From Drechmeria coniospora (Eukaryota; Ascomycota; Sordariomycetes; Hypocreales; Ophiocordycipitaceae): a DNA stretch of 64,000 nucleotides. Made by a program: the position numbers and the translations under genes. The stretch covers positions 6,793,222 to 6,857,221 of the forward strand of contig NC_054390.1 in assembly GCF_001625195.1 (NCBI RefSeq). Direction: 5' to 3'. Below the pieces are notes generated by a model that saw only the letters and a list, made by a program, of their open reading frames with translations, ran no database searches and was not told the origin of the DNA. Positions 11,588 to 21,283 of this stretch are shown here, in pieces. Position 1 is the stretch's first letter. Each line of letters starts with the position of its first letter.

Positions 11588-14212
11588 ATGAACGTGACGG
11601 CCGGCACGAACAGCAGCAGCCCGGGGTACCTGCGAAGTCGCATCGCCAACGCCTGCGACGGCTGCAAGGCACGCAAGGTCAAGTGCGACGGCCTCCTGCC
11701 CTGTGGATACTGCACCGGACGGCAGCGACCGCATACCTGCCACTACACTCCGCAGCGGAAGCGGCGGCCGGCGCGCAGACCGTCGGCCCAACCGTCGTCG
11801 GCCTCAGCCTCGGTCTCGGCGGCGACCTCGGCGGCGGCCTCGGCCTCGTTCCGCAGAGATGACGTCGTCGGCGGCCGGGACGGGCTAGGGAGCCGGACGA
11901 CGGCCCGCGACGGCCTCCGCAACGACGGCGACGACGGCTCCTCGTCCGAGCTGACGCCCGCACCCGCCTCGACGGCGGCCGGGACGCCGGTGCGCACGCT
12001 CGCGGCGGCGACGACGACGGACCCTCGACGATCGGCGGAACCGTCGACGGCCGAGGATGACACGGACGTTCCGCGCGAGGCCCGGCTGCTGCGCGACGCC
12101 CACGGCAAGCTCATCTTCATCGGCGACTGCGCGCCCCTCTCCTTCTTCCAGTCCGTCCGCCAGCTCGTCACCAGCCGGGTCGGCCAGAACGCCTTCGCGC
12201 CCGAGTCGAGCCGGTACTCGGTTCTCGAGAACGCGGCGGCGGGCTGCTCGAGCCGCGACGCGAGCCTCCGCCACGGCATGCCGCCCCGCGTCCAGGCCGT
12301 CGACGTCCCCGGCGCCGTCGCGGCCTACCTCTCCACGACGACGAGCCTCGTCGACCTCTTCGGTGACGCGAGCCTCGTCGACGAGCTGCTCCTCTGGGCG
12401 AGTCTCGACGCCAGCAACCACGGCGGCGGCCACCATCACCATCACGGCGGCGGCCACCTCCACCAGCACGGCCAGAACCAAGGCCACGACCACGGCCACG
12501 GCCACGACCACTCGCCCCACCATCTCCCGACGGCCAACCACCATCAGCACCGGGCCGACGACGTCGTCTCGGCCGTCAACTACCTCGTCCTCGCCATCGG
12601 CTTCCTCTCCACCGACGAGGAGACGTCGCGGGCCTACTTCGACCACGGCCGCGACGGCGCCTACGCCTCCCTCTGCGGCAGCCTCGGCGTCGAGACGGTG
12701 CAGGCGTTCGCGCTCATCACCATCTACATGCTCTGCTCCTGCCAGATCAACGGCGCCTTCCTCTTCTTCGGCATCTCCGTCCGGGCCGCCTACTCGGTCG
12801 GCGTGCACCGGACCGAGGTCAACGCCCGGTTCGGGCCCGAGGTCGGCCGCCAGCGCGACCGGCTGTGGAAGAGCCTCCGGGTCGTCGACCTGTACCTCAG
12901 CACGTCGATGGGCCGGCCGCCGGTGACGTCCGACGTCGACTGCACGGTGCCGTACCGCAGCCTCGACGCCGACGGCAACGAGGTCATGGACCTGCTGAAC
13001 GCGTCGGTCCAGATCCTGCTCATCACCGAGTCCATCGTCCTCGAGATTTACTCGCGCCGAAAGGTGTCCCTGCAGCTGACCGAGGGCATCTCGCACCAGC
13101 TGCGCGACTGGAGCGTGCGCTGGCTCCAGCAGCTCAAGGGGATCGTCGCCCGGCCCGAGGGGCTGAGCGACGCCCAGGTCATCGGCGCCTGCCAGGTGCT
13201 GTCGTCGTACTACTACTCCGTCATGCTCGTCTCTCGCCCCTTTCTCATGCACGAGCTTTTCCGCCGGCTCTCGGACGGCCCCGCGACGGTGGCGCCGGCC
13301 GTGACGTCGTCGTCGTCGTCGTCGATGGCCAAGCCGACGCCGCCGACGTCGGGGAAGTCGAAGCTCGCCGACGCCTGCATCGACGCCGCGAGCCTCATGG
13401 TCGACGCCATCCTCGACCTGATAGACCGAGGCACGCTCAACGGCAGGGTGCCCCTGATCATGTACGTTCCTTTGCCGTCCGACGCCCCTCCTTCCCTTCC
13501 CTTCCCTTCCCTTCCCTTCCCTTCCCCTTCCCCTTTCCCGCTCGCGTCCCGTCGCTCGGTCGGTTCGCTGACGGCAACGGCACGGTCCAGCTCCTGGCTC
13601 TTCGCCTCGTCCCTCGTCCTCGGCGTCGGCCTCCTCGGCGGCTTCGGCCGCACGCTGGAGAAGCACTCGCGCATGTCGATCCGGGCGCTCGACCACTTCG
13701 CCAAGACCGACGGGCACGCGGCGCAGTACTCGCTCATCGCGCAGTCGCTGCTGACGACGGCGCTCGAGCACCTCGACCGGCGCGAGCTCCAGGAGCGGCT
13801 GCGGCGGACGGAAAGCTCGAGCCAGCTCTTCGGCCTCATGCCACCGTCCCTGTCGGGGCCGGGCTTCGGCGGTCATCAGCCGCCGCCGGTGCTGTCCCCC
13901 TCGTCGACGGTGCCGCCGCAGGAGAAGGGAGGCTTCGCGACCGGGAGCGTCTTCGAGGCGGCGGCGGCGGCGGCGGCGGCGTCGTCGTCCCTCGGCCTGC
14001 AACCGCAGCCGCCACCGCAGCAGGGCGCCGAAACGGCGTCACCGAGCCTCGCGGGGTCGACCTTTCTGGGGCTGACGACGGAGAGCCTGATGCAGACGCC
14101 CGACGGGGACTACTGGCACGTAAACGGCGACGGGGGGGACGTCGGCTCCGCCTTGAACCTCTTTCCCCTGCTCGAGGCGGGCGGGGGGATCGACCTGGCG
14201 CACTACCTGTAA
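11588..14212 (+). CDS. Zn2Cys6 transcription factor with fungal_trans domain
   Basis: The ATG at 11588 is chosen because it is followed after 20 residues by the binuclear zinc cluster (ACDGCKARKVKCDGLLPCGYC). All six cysteines are present, followed by the basic linker RKRRPARRP. A low-complexity Ala/Ser/Thr linker leads to LIFIGDCAPLSFFQSVRQLV and the middle-homology region (about 245-560). This includes a His-rich loop (12421-12560) and DRLWKSLRVVDLYLSTSMGRPP. An intron is proposed at 13462-13590 (129 bp, GTACGT to CAG). Removing it joins PLI to SWLFASSLVLGVGLLGGFGR, which reads as a continuous conserved helix; the protein is then 831 residues. Without splicing the frame stays open. The C-terminus (ALNLFPLLEAGGGIDLAHYL) resembles a conserved end motif of this regulator type. 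Targets are unknown. Confidence 0.9.
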   Translation: MNVTAGTNSSSPGYLRSRIANACDGCKARKVKCDGLLPCGYCTGRQRPHTCHYTPQRKRRPARRPSAQPSSASASVSAATSAAASASFRRDDVVGGRDGLGSRTTARDGLRNDGDDGSSSELTPAPASTAAGTPVRTLAAATTTDPRRSAEPSTAEDDTDVPREARLLRDAHGKLIFIGDCAPLSFFQSVRQLVTSRVGQNAFAPESSRYSVLENAAAGCSSRDASLRHGMPPRVQAVDVPGAVAAYLSTTTSLVDLFGDASLVDELLLWASLDASNHGGGHHHHHGGGHLHQHGQNQGHDHGHGHDHSPHHLPTANHHQHRADDVVSAVNYLVLAIGFLSTDEETSRAYFDHGRDGAYASLCGSLGVETVQAFALITIYMLCSCQINGAFLFFGISVRAAYSVGVHRTEVNARFGPEVGRQRDRLWKSLRVVDLYLSTSMGRPPVTSDVDCTVPYRSLDADGNEVMDLLNASVQILLITESIVLEIYSRRKVSLQLTEGISHQLRDWSVRWLQQLKGIVARPEGLSDAQVIGACQVLSSYYYSVMLVSRPFLMHELFRRLSDGPATVAPAVTSSSSSSMAKPTPPTSGKSKLADACIDAASLMVDAILDLIDRGTLNGRVPLIMYVPLPSDAPPSLPFPSLPFPSPSPFPLASRRSVGSLTATARSSSWLFASSLVLGVGLLGGFGRTLEKHSRMSIRALDHFAKTDGHAAQYSLIAQSLLTTALEHLDRRELQERLRRTESSSQLFGLMPPSLSGPGFGGHQPPPVLSPSSTVPPQEKGGFATGSVFEAAAAAAAASSSLGLQPQPPPQQGAETASPSLAGSTFLGLTTESLMQTPDGDYWHVNGDGGDVGSALNLFPLLEAGGGIDLAHYL
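13462..13590 (+). other. Proposed intron, length divisible by three
   Basis: Donor GTACGTTCC and acceptor GGTCCAG bracket 129 bases containing a (TTCCC)n tract (13493-13530) and a CTGACGG branch candidate. The segment has no stop in the coding frame, so both spliced and retained forms would be translatable. The retained form would insert a Pro/Ser-rich stretch of 43 residues into a hydrophobic helix. Confidence 0.7.
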
Positions 14213-14339
14213 GTGTTACTGTGCTGTAGGCTCGGTTGTGGCTGTGGGATGGGATGTGATATAATGTGATATGATGGGCAGGGATGCGGGCATGGCGCAG
14301 GTTGTTGGTTGATCGTCACGAGCATGAAGGATACCCGCC

Positions 14340-17330
14340 CGCATCTGAGGGACATTGTTGTTGCACTGTACTTACATGTGTTGGGTTGTATTGCCTAGTT
14401 AGTCACTCGGGTACATTTGCAAGTAGTTGTACAAGTAAGTACTTTTGTCTCCATGAATGGTGAGTACTTGTACATGTACACTTGTCCGGTGTAGGTGTAC
14501 ATGTACATCCACTTGCTCATAAGTACACAACTAGTTGACACGTACGCACGCTACTTGTACACCTAACACCGCAAAGCCGCACTTGCAGTATTCTAAGTAA
14601 GTACAAGAAAGTGCACGTGCATACAAGCACTGAACTGGAAGCATTAGTGCATTAAGTACGGAGTACCAACCAAGTACTATACGAGTTCCTCGTACGACCA
14701 AGTACAAGTACTGTAGGTGTACTGTAAGTACGAAGTAAGTGCGAAGAATCTGGGTACTTGTACGGAGTATTACTCCGTGCTTGTACATGTACGTACTGTA
14801 CTCCGTACTGTACATTTAGAAGGACCTGAGTAAGGAGTATGAGCAAAGGACTAAAAAACGTTGTATTAATACTCCGACCTCTGTACTGTACTTACATCTG
14901 AGAGAAGATGCACAGTACTTGCATCCGTTAGTGGTATTGTTATGTACACCGTACTTCGTAATTTCTCCGTACCCAAGTACTGTACCTGCTTACTGGTACA
15001 CCTACACCGTGCTTACTTGTACTTGCAAGCAGAGTCCGCAATGTACATGTACTGTGTACTGTACGAGCGGTACAAGTACACCTACATGCACTTATGCTAC
15101 CTGCTAGGTATCTCGGCAGCAATACTGCACTTTCAAGTAGAGGCATGCCCTTTAATCATGATGCTTACCATATACGTAGTTGCAAGTGTAGGTGTACTTG
15201 TAGAGAGGCAAGTGTGCGATGCGATTTGTGTCGAGAAGTAATACACCGATGACTCCATACAAATGTAAGTACATGCACTGTACCGTAATTTAGGTAGTTG
15301 TACTTGCTGCTCCGGAAACCCTCCCCACATCCCCACCACGCAGGGTTACAAGCAGTTGTTAGTATTACCATAAGTGTACGGAGTACGGAGTACAGCTACT
15401 TACTTAAGTAAGACCCAAGTAAGTACTGGAAATTACAGTACTTGTCCCCCGTACTTAATCTACTGACAGTAAGTGTACGGAGTTCAAGTACTTGGTACTT
15501 CCACAACTAAGCACAGTACATGTACAGTAAGCACACCTGCAGTACCCCGTATTTGCTTGCAAGTTACCAGCCATGGGCCGCACTCCGCCATTGCATGCAC
15601 AAGTAATATTACCTCCAGTACTCCATACACCTACTTGGATGTTCTCGTGCACCGCATAGTTGTACTTACTTTCAGTACATGTACTTACGAGCATAAGTAC
15701 TCCGTACATCTACTTGCAAGCAGCATGAACCGTCTTATACCTGGTGCGCCAAAGTACGTCACCTACTTACAAGCAAAAGTATGTGGTACATACTGTACTT
15801 ATCATAATAGTATTAGCACCCCGACACCAACGAGTGCTCCGTACGATTTCCGTACAGTAATGCTTGCACCTGCTCGCACCTACTGTACTTGCACAACCAC
15901 ATGCACATGTAAGTGCACCCAAGCATAAGCGCAGTACTTACGCCTGCAGCAAGTATTACTGCACTCGTGCATGTTTGCCGACATCGATAAGTAGTACCTG
16001 TACAACTAAGTATAGTAGTGTACGTACGTACTTGGGCCGCACAACCAAGTACCTGTACAAGTATTACTTAATACCCAGCACTGCCCTGAACCTGAACCGC
16101 GGGCCGATGCGGCCCGCACGTGGCTTTCAGGGGCTGTTTCCAGTCGCCCAGGTGAGCCAATGAAGAAGCCGACGGCGGGGGCCCATTTCCGAAGCGGGCA
16201 AGGTGGTCCCCTGGCGCCGACGCCGCGGTCCACCGTGGCGTGTTCCCGCATTCGAGACGACATTCGGCGTAGGCAGCACGAGCATTGGCCAGCGTTTCAT
16301 CGACGACCCCGCCACGCCGACGCCCGGTAGTCTCGCTCGTACTCCTAGCTCCCGCGAGTGCCATGCTTGGCTGCAGAAAAAGAGGCGACCGCTCTCGTCT
16401 CCTCTCTCTTCACTCGTATCAAGTTCAGGGGTCAGGCTCGTGTTGGCAAGTGCAAGTACAACCAACATGTACTGCAAGCACTGTAGTTGTACCATGAAGT
16501 ACTTGCAAGTGGGTAAGTAAGTACTTACATGCACACTTACCAGGACAGTACTGTACTTGCTGTAAGTAGGTGCACGAGCACAAGTAATACTTAGTACGGA
16601 GCATCAACACTGCATGCAAGTATTTGTACGCAAGGTATTACTCGTGCGGTGCGCTGTACCTACCAACAATTACTCGCACAACATCCATCACATTGGCTGT
16701 GCGTCTCTGTGCGCTGCCCGTATACTTACATGGAGTGTGGCTCCGGAAGTAACTACCTACTTAGGTACAAGTGCAACAAGGAGTACGGAGTACTTGCAGG
16801 TGTATTTAGACGCTGTACTCCGTACATACAAGGTGAGTACTGTACATGTCCAAGTCCAAGTAATACGTGTACATGTACATGCATGTGAGCTTGCTGTACC
16901 TACTGACGGCAGGTGTATCAAGTAGCAGTACAAGTACATACATGTACTTGGCTGGGCTTGCTGTACTTGCTGACAGCAGGTGTATCAAGTAGCAGTACTT
17001 GTACATGCGCATGGGGCGACCTCAAATTGAGTGACAGCCCCTCCGTAGTTGTACTTGTCCAACCGCGCTGTTGTGCAGAAAGTGTACATGCTGCACATCC
17101 TAGTAGCATTTCATGTCGGCAAGTATTTGTACTTGCACCCGCTGTACTCCGTACGCTGTACGCCGACTTGTACGACGGCGACAAAGGGGCTGGCAAGTAT
17201 TTCTCACAGAGAGAGTACGGAGTACTCGTATTCGAACCGGCCTACGGATGGGTACATGCAGGCCTCGCTGCCCCGTTGGAAGGGGATGTCAAGTACCTCT
17301 GCTTGTACACCCAAGTAGTTGTACTTGCGG
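14340..17330. repeat. GTAC-word island B (largest)
   Basis: Dense GTAC boxes spaced by 0-3 bases with AAGTACTT, GTACATGTAC, GTACTTGTAC, GTACTGTAC and GTACGGAGTAC variants. A tandem GTACGGAGTACGGAGTAC lies near 15377-15394. Two near-identical segments (CTTGCTGTAC then a GGCAGGTGTATCAAGTAGCAGTAC-type run) recur at about 16890-16930 and 16968-17000. No frame is conserved through the island. Gap at 16080-16440. Confidence 0.8.
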
Positions 17331-17519
17331 CGTGCATGATGGTGTCGGTGCCTGTCGAGTGCGACGGCAGTCGGCTGAAGACCCTTCGTTTGGCTCTTTC
17401 CTCTCGTCTCCTTCGTTCCGTCCGTACTCGCGTCCATATTACTTGCAATTACACATTCTGTGCAGATTATTCACTTCCTTCCTCTATACTCTCTCCTCCT
17501 CCTCTCCCTCACTCCCCCT

Positions 17520-17775
17520 TCTGCCTCCTCCTCCTCAACTCCTCCTCCTCAACTCTTCCTCCTCCTCAACGCCTACTCCTTCTCAACTCCTCCTCCTCCT
17601 CAACTCCTCCATTTCCTTAACCCCCCTCCTCCACTCCTCCCCGACTCCCTCCGAGCTCTCGCCGTCCTCGCCGTCCTCGCCGTCCTCGCCGTCCTCGCCG
17701 TCCTCGCCGTCCTCGCCGTCCTCGCCGTCCTCGCCGTCCCCGCCGTCCCCGCCGTCCTCGCCGTTCTCGCCGCCA
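17520..17775 (+). repeat. Pyrimidine-rich tandem repeats in the leader of the sulfatase-like gene
   Basis: First a CTCCTCCTCAACTCCTC family (about 17525-17650), then a 9-bp repeat CCGTCCTCG in about 12 consecutive copies (about 17661-17770). It lies 90 bases before the ATG at 17860, on the coding strand side. Confidence 0.85.
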
Positions 17776-17859
17776 CTCGTCCCGCCCCCACCGCCATTGC
17801 CTCACGACGGTTCTGCGGCGAGGTCATGAGGAGTCATCGCATCCTATCCGCCTAGGACA

Positions 17860-20430
17860 ATGAACACCTCGGAAAAGTTTGATGCTAGCGCCTCCCGCGG
17901 CCTCCTCGTCCGCCGCATCGTCGCCGCCGTCGCCTCTCGATTCTCCAACAGACGATTCGTCTTTTCTTTGGCCGCCGTCGCCGTCATCGGCGCCAAGATC
18001 GTCCACATCTACGCTCACCTCTCCTCCCTGTCGACCGTTCACCTGCTGCAATGGGGTTACAGCTTCTTCGCCCAGGACACGGCCCTGCTCGTCATCCTAC
18101 GCCTGCTGCTTGACGCCTCTCTCCTCGCCTCGGCGCCCGTCCTGCTGCAGCTCCTCGCCACGACCCTGGCCGCCGTCGTCATCGCCTACGTCGCCGCTCT
18201 CGGCGCCATCCAGGTGGCCTTCTTCGCCGTCGCCGGCAACGAGATCCACTGGCGCAACATCACCGTCGCCGGCGATGCCTCGTCGCGCGCCCTGCTGCTA
18301 AGCGGCAGCCTGACCCTCGCCCTGGTGCTCTGCCTCTTCGTCGCCGTCGCTTGGGCCGCGCAGGACCTGACCTTTGCCCTCGTCGGTTACGCTGCCCACG
18401 TCGTCGCCTGGCCTTTCGTCAACGCCAACCGAATCCTGTGGCCCCGTGCCGGTCGATACTCCGAGATTCCGCAGCACGACGTCGAGGATGGCGGTAAGCC
18501 GTCGTCGTCGCAGCCGGCCGGCTGGTCTGCCGCCACCCTGTCCCGCTGCCCCTGGAGATCCCTCTTCCGGCTGTTTGCGCACCTGCTGGCCGCTGTCGCC
18601 ATGCTCGCTCATGTCGTCCTCTTCGCCCTCCGCCCCCATGAGAGCTCCATGACCTTCATGTCGTGGACGCCGGCGCTCCTTCCCTTTGTCGACTTCAAAA
18701 ATTCGTCGCCGAACCTCGACAAGCTCGTCCCAACCTACGGCTCCGGCATCGACCGCGCCTGGGACGACCGCACGGCCCTTGCCGATCCCGTCCGCCTGCC
18801 CTGGCTGCCGCCCGGCCCCGCTCTCGCCGGCTTCGAGGACTGGTACGCCGGCAGGAAGCACTACAGCGCCGCCGCCGACCCTCTCAAGGCGTCGAACCTC
18901 GACGACGATCTGCTGGAGCCCCTGCGCGGCAAGCTCCGCGAAGCGCCCATCCGACACGTCATGATCGTCATGCTCGAGAGCACCCGCAAGGACCTCTTCC
19001 CCATCAAGAAGGACGGGCTCATATGGAACCGCTTCGCGTCCTCGTTCGAGAACAAGACGCTGCCGGAGGCGGCCCAGCGAAGGCTGCAGACGCTGACGCC
19101 CACCGCCAACTACCTCACCGGCGACTACGCCGACGGCTTCGCCCACGCCGAGCCGAGGCGCCGAGGCGGCTTGAACTGCAACGACGCCTACACGACGGCG
19201 ACCTACACCCTCAAGAGCATCGCCGGCCTGCTCTGCGGCCTCTCGCCCCTCGTCGCCGACTTCAATCGCGAATCCAACCACCACTTCTACCAGCCGTGCC
19301 TGCCTCAGCTTCTCGACGCCTTCAACGCCGTCGACCACGACGGCGACCCGGACGCCTTCACCTCGTACAAGTGGCGCTCGTCCTTTCTCCAGTCCGTCGT
19401 CCTCAAGTACGACGGTCTCGACCGACTCGTCTCCGACATTGGCTTTGCCGACGAAAACGTCATCGGCAGGGAGTATCTCAAGAGCAGCTCGGCCAAGTTC
19501 GGCACCGTGCACGAGCCGGACATCAACTACTTTGGCATGTCCGAAGTCGTCCTCGACAAGTACATCCGGGACGCGTTCGCGTCGGCCCGGAAGAACGACG
19601 AGCGCGTCTTCATGACGCACGTGACGAGCACGAGCCACCACCCGTACGCGATGCCGGCCGACGAGGAGTACGTGCCGCTCTCGAACGGGCTCGACGACCT
19701 GTCGCACTACGTCAACGCCATAGGCTACGACGATCGCTGGCTCGACCGAGTCCTGTCCATTCTGGACGCCGAAGGCGTCGCCAACGAGACGCTCGTCGTG
19801 CTCGTTGGAGACCACGGCCTGTCGATCCCGGAGAATGACGTGCTCGCGTCGTACTACAACCCCAACGTCGGCAGCAACCACGTTCCGCTGGTGCTGTCGC
19901 ACCCCAAGCTGCCGCTCGTCGACGTCGACGGGGCCGTCTCCTCGTTGCAGGTGCTGCCAACGATCCTCGACCTGCTGCGGGAGACGGGCTCGCTGCCCAA
20001 GGCGGCCGCCGAGGCTGCCCGCGACCTCGCCGCCAACTACGAAGGCCAGTCTCTCCTGCGGCCGATGCGCAGCAACAACCAGACCACCCGGACGGGGTCG
20101 GGACGACCCGCACCGCACGGCGACTGGCAGTTTACTGTCATCAACCCAGGATCGGCCATGCTCGGCGTCCGCGACGCGCGCCCCGAGAACGGGAAATGGC
20201 GTCTCGTCGTGCCCGTCGTCGACAACGTCGAGTGGCGCTTCTCGAACCTCGACTCGGACCCGACCGAGAAATATTCCGTTCGAGTCTTTGAATTTTCCAC
20301 CTTTCTGCGCCTCGTCGAGGAGCGATACGGCGTCGAGGCGGCCAGATGGGCCGAAGAGGGCGCCTTCGTTGCGCGCTGGTGGGTCGAGGAGAATAGCCGG
20401 CGGTGGCGGTACGGACCAAACAGTGTTTAA
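17860..20430 (+). CDS. Membrane sulfatase / LTA-synthase-like alkaline phosphatase superfamily protein
   Basis: Uninterrupted 856-codon frame. Residues 1-265 hold several hydrophobic membrane segments (for example 29-48, 66-110, 113-130, 146-185, 225-245), so the enzyme is membrane anchored with a large luminal or extracellular catalytic part. From about 363 the sequence RHVMIVMLESTRKDLF starts the alkaline phosphatase/sulfatase fold. Glu372 is the likely metal ligand, the TTATYTLKS segment (about 445) the nucleophile region, THVTSTSHHPY (about 588) a conserved histidine region, and GDHG (about 650-653) the late metal-binding motif. This order matches the LTA-synthase-like sulfatase family, whose bacterial members transfer glycerol phosphate. 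The fungal substrate is unknown to me and I do not claim teichoic acid synthesis. Start is set by the first ATG after the repeat leader. Confidence 0.88.
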   Translation: MNTSEKFDASASRGLLVRRIVAAVASRFSNRRFVFSLAAVAVIGAKIVHIYAHLSSLSTVHLLQWGYSFFAQDTALLVILRLLLDASLLASAPVLLQLLATTLAAVVIAYVAALGAIQVAFFAVAGNEIHWRNITVAGDASSRALLLSGSLTLALVLCLFVAVAWAAQDLTFALVGYAAHVVAWPFVNANRILWPRAGRYSEIPQHDVEDGGKPSSSQPAGWSAATLSRCPWRSLFRLFAHLLAAVAMLAHVVLFALRPHESSMTFMSWTPALLPFVDFKNSSPNLDKLVPTYGSGIDRAWDDRTALADPVRLPWLPPGPALAGFEDWYAGRKHYSAAADPLKASNLDDDLLEPLRGKLREAPIRHVMIVMLESTRKDLFPIKKDGLIWNRFASSFENKTLPEAAQRRLQTLTPTANYLTGDYADGFAHAEPRRRGGLNCNDAYTTATYTLKSIAGLLCGLSPLVADFNRESNHHFYQPCLPQLLDAFNAVDHDGDPDAFTSYKWRSSFLQSVVLKYDGLDRLVSDIGFADENVIGREYLKSSSAKFGTVHEPDINYFGMSEVVLDKYIRDAFASARKNDERVFMTHVTSTSHHPYAMPADEEYVPLSNGLDDLSHYVNAIGYDDRWLDRVLSILDAEGVANETLVVLVGDHGLSIPENDVLASYYNPNVGSNHVPLVLSHPKLPLVDVDGAVSSLQVLPTILDLLRETGSLPKAAAEAARDLAANYEGQSLLRPMRSNNQTTRTGSGRPAPHGDWQFTVINPGSAMLGVRDARPENGKWRLVVPVVDNVEWRFSNLDSDPTEKYSVRVFEFSTFLRLVEERYGVEAARWAEEGAFVARWWVEENSRRWRYGPNSV

Positions 20431-21283
20431 GAGTGCGTGGGAGCGAGGCGCCAGGTGTCAGTTAGAATCGTTCATGAATTTACCAGCATTCAACTTTTAG
20501 TCGCTCCCTGCTGCCGAGCGTCGCGCCCCCTGACATCGTGCGACCTGCGAGTTTGGCTGCCGGTACTGCGGATGGGTGCATGCACACATCATAATCGCAA
20601 CGTCAGTCTTCTGGGTGCCTTTCAGGGTTGAACGCGCCAAAGCGAAGCCGCCCAGCTGACGGACAAGTTTGTGATGCCGTTATTTGCATTCCTTTAGATG
20701 TCTCGCCGGCGATATACAGAGCTCAGTTTGACATTGGGGCGCACGCGGAGCAACTCGTGACGTGGCGTGCCCGACGCGGCTTTGGTATCGCCAAGATTGC
20801 GGGAGATGATGACCGACTGGGACTCTTGATTTCAAGTGTGAAATGCGCATATAGACATATAGAACTCGGTTACACAGTTTCAGCTGGTGCATGAGGCATG
20901 TGATGTCAGGTGCCTGCGACGTCGATTGTCCCTCCTTGCGTATGGCCGTGTCCGGTCATGTCTTTTCACTTGTCAATCACCCTGTTACACCGTAGATACA
21001 TACCGGGCATGCATTTGCGTACATGATATGACGGAGGTGCAGTGCCGATTAGTTCAGAGCACCCGTGGATGCGAACAGGGAGCGTGCATGGTCAACGGGA
21101 GGTGGCGCTATTTCCCCCTCAAGAACATGTTGAATTAAAAAGTTCTATCGATCAATCACATAATCTATGCAGGCTTGCCACTCAAATGAACCGATGGGCC
21201 AATCGCTCAAATATGTCAACAAGAAATCGCCCAAATGGGACAAAAGGGAAATGGGTGGGAAAAAAAGGAGACGGATGGGTGTC
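20431..21283. other. Convergent 3' intergenic region, no gene seen
   Basis: Lies between the tails of the sulfatase-like gene and the IDO gene. It contains only short frames and no repeats or conserved motifs that I can recognise. Confidence 0.6.

Larger units (their letters stand above)
14213..17859. other. Long intergenic region, largest GTAC island, no gene seen
   Basis: 3.6 kb without a credible gene. 14340-17330 is dominated by GTAC words. A GC-richer patch (16080-16440) interrupts the island and reads like non-repetitive DNA, but has no recognisable product. 17470-17820 is C/T-rich and repeated and serves as the leader of the next gene. Confidence 0.65.

Noticed and set aside
11885..14002. 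705-codon minus-strand open frame antisense to the Zn2Cys6 gene
   Set aside because: Shadow of the real gene; product is Arg/Glu/Val-rich without any motif.
16080..16440. Gene in the GC-richer patch within GTAC island B
   Set aside because: Open frames on both strands are around 100 codons, overlap each other and show no recognisable motif.
14340..17330. Transposon or terminal-inverted-repeat element
   Set aside because: No transposase frame, no target-site duplication and no defined ends were found; the inverted-repeat character is explained by the GTAC words.
18298..20118. 606-codon minus-strand open frame antisense to the sulfatase-like gene
   Set aside because: Shadow frame; no domain, while the plus strand has sulfatase motifs in order.
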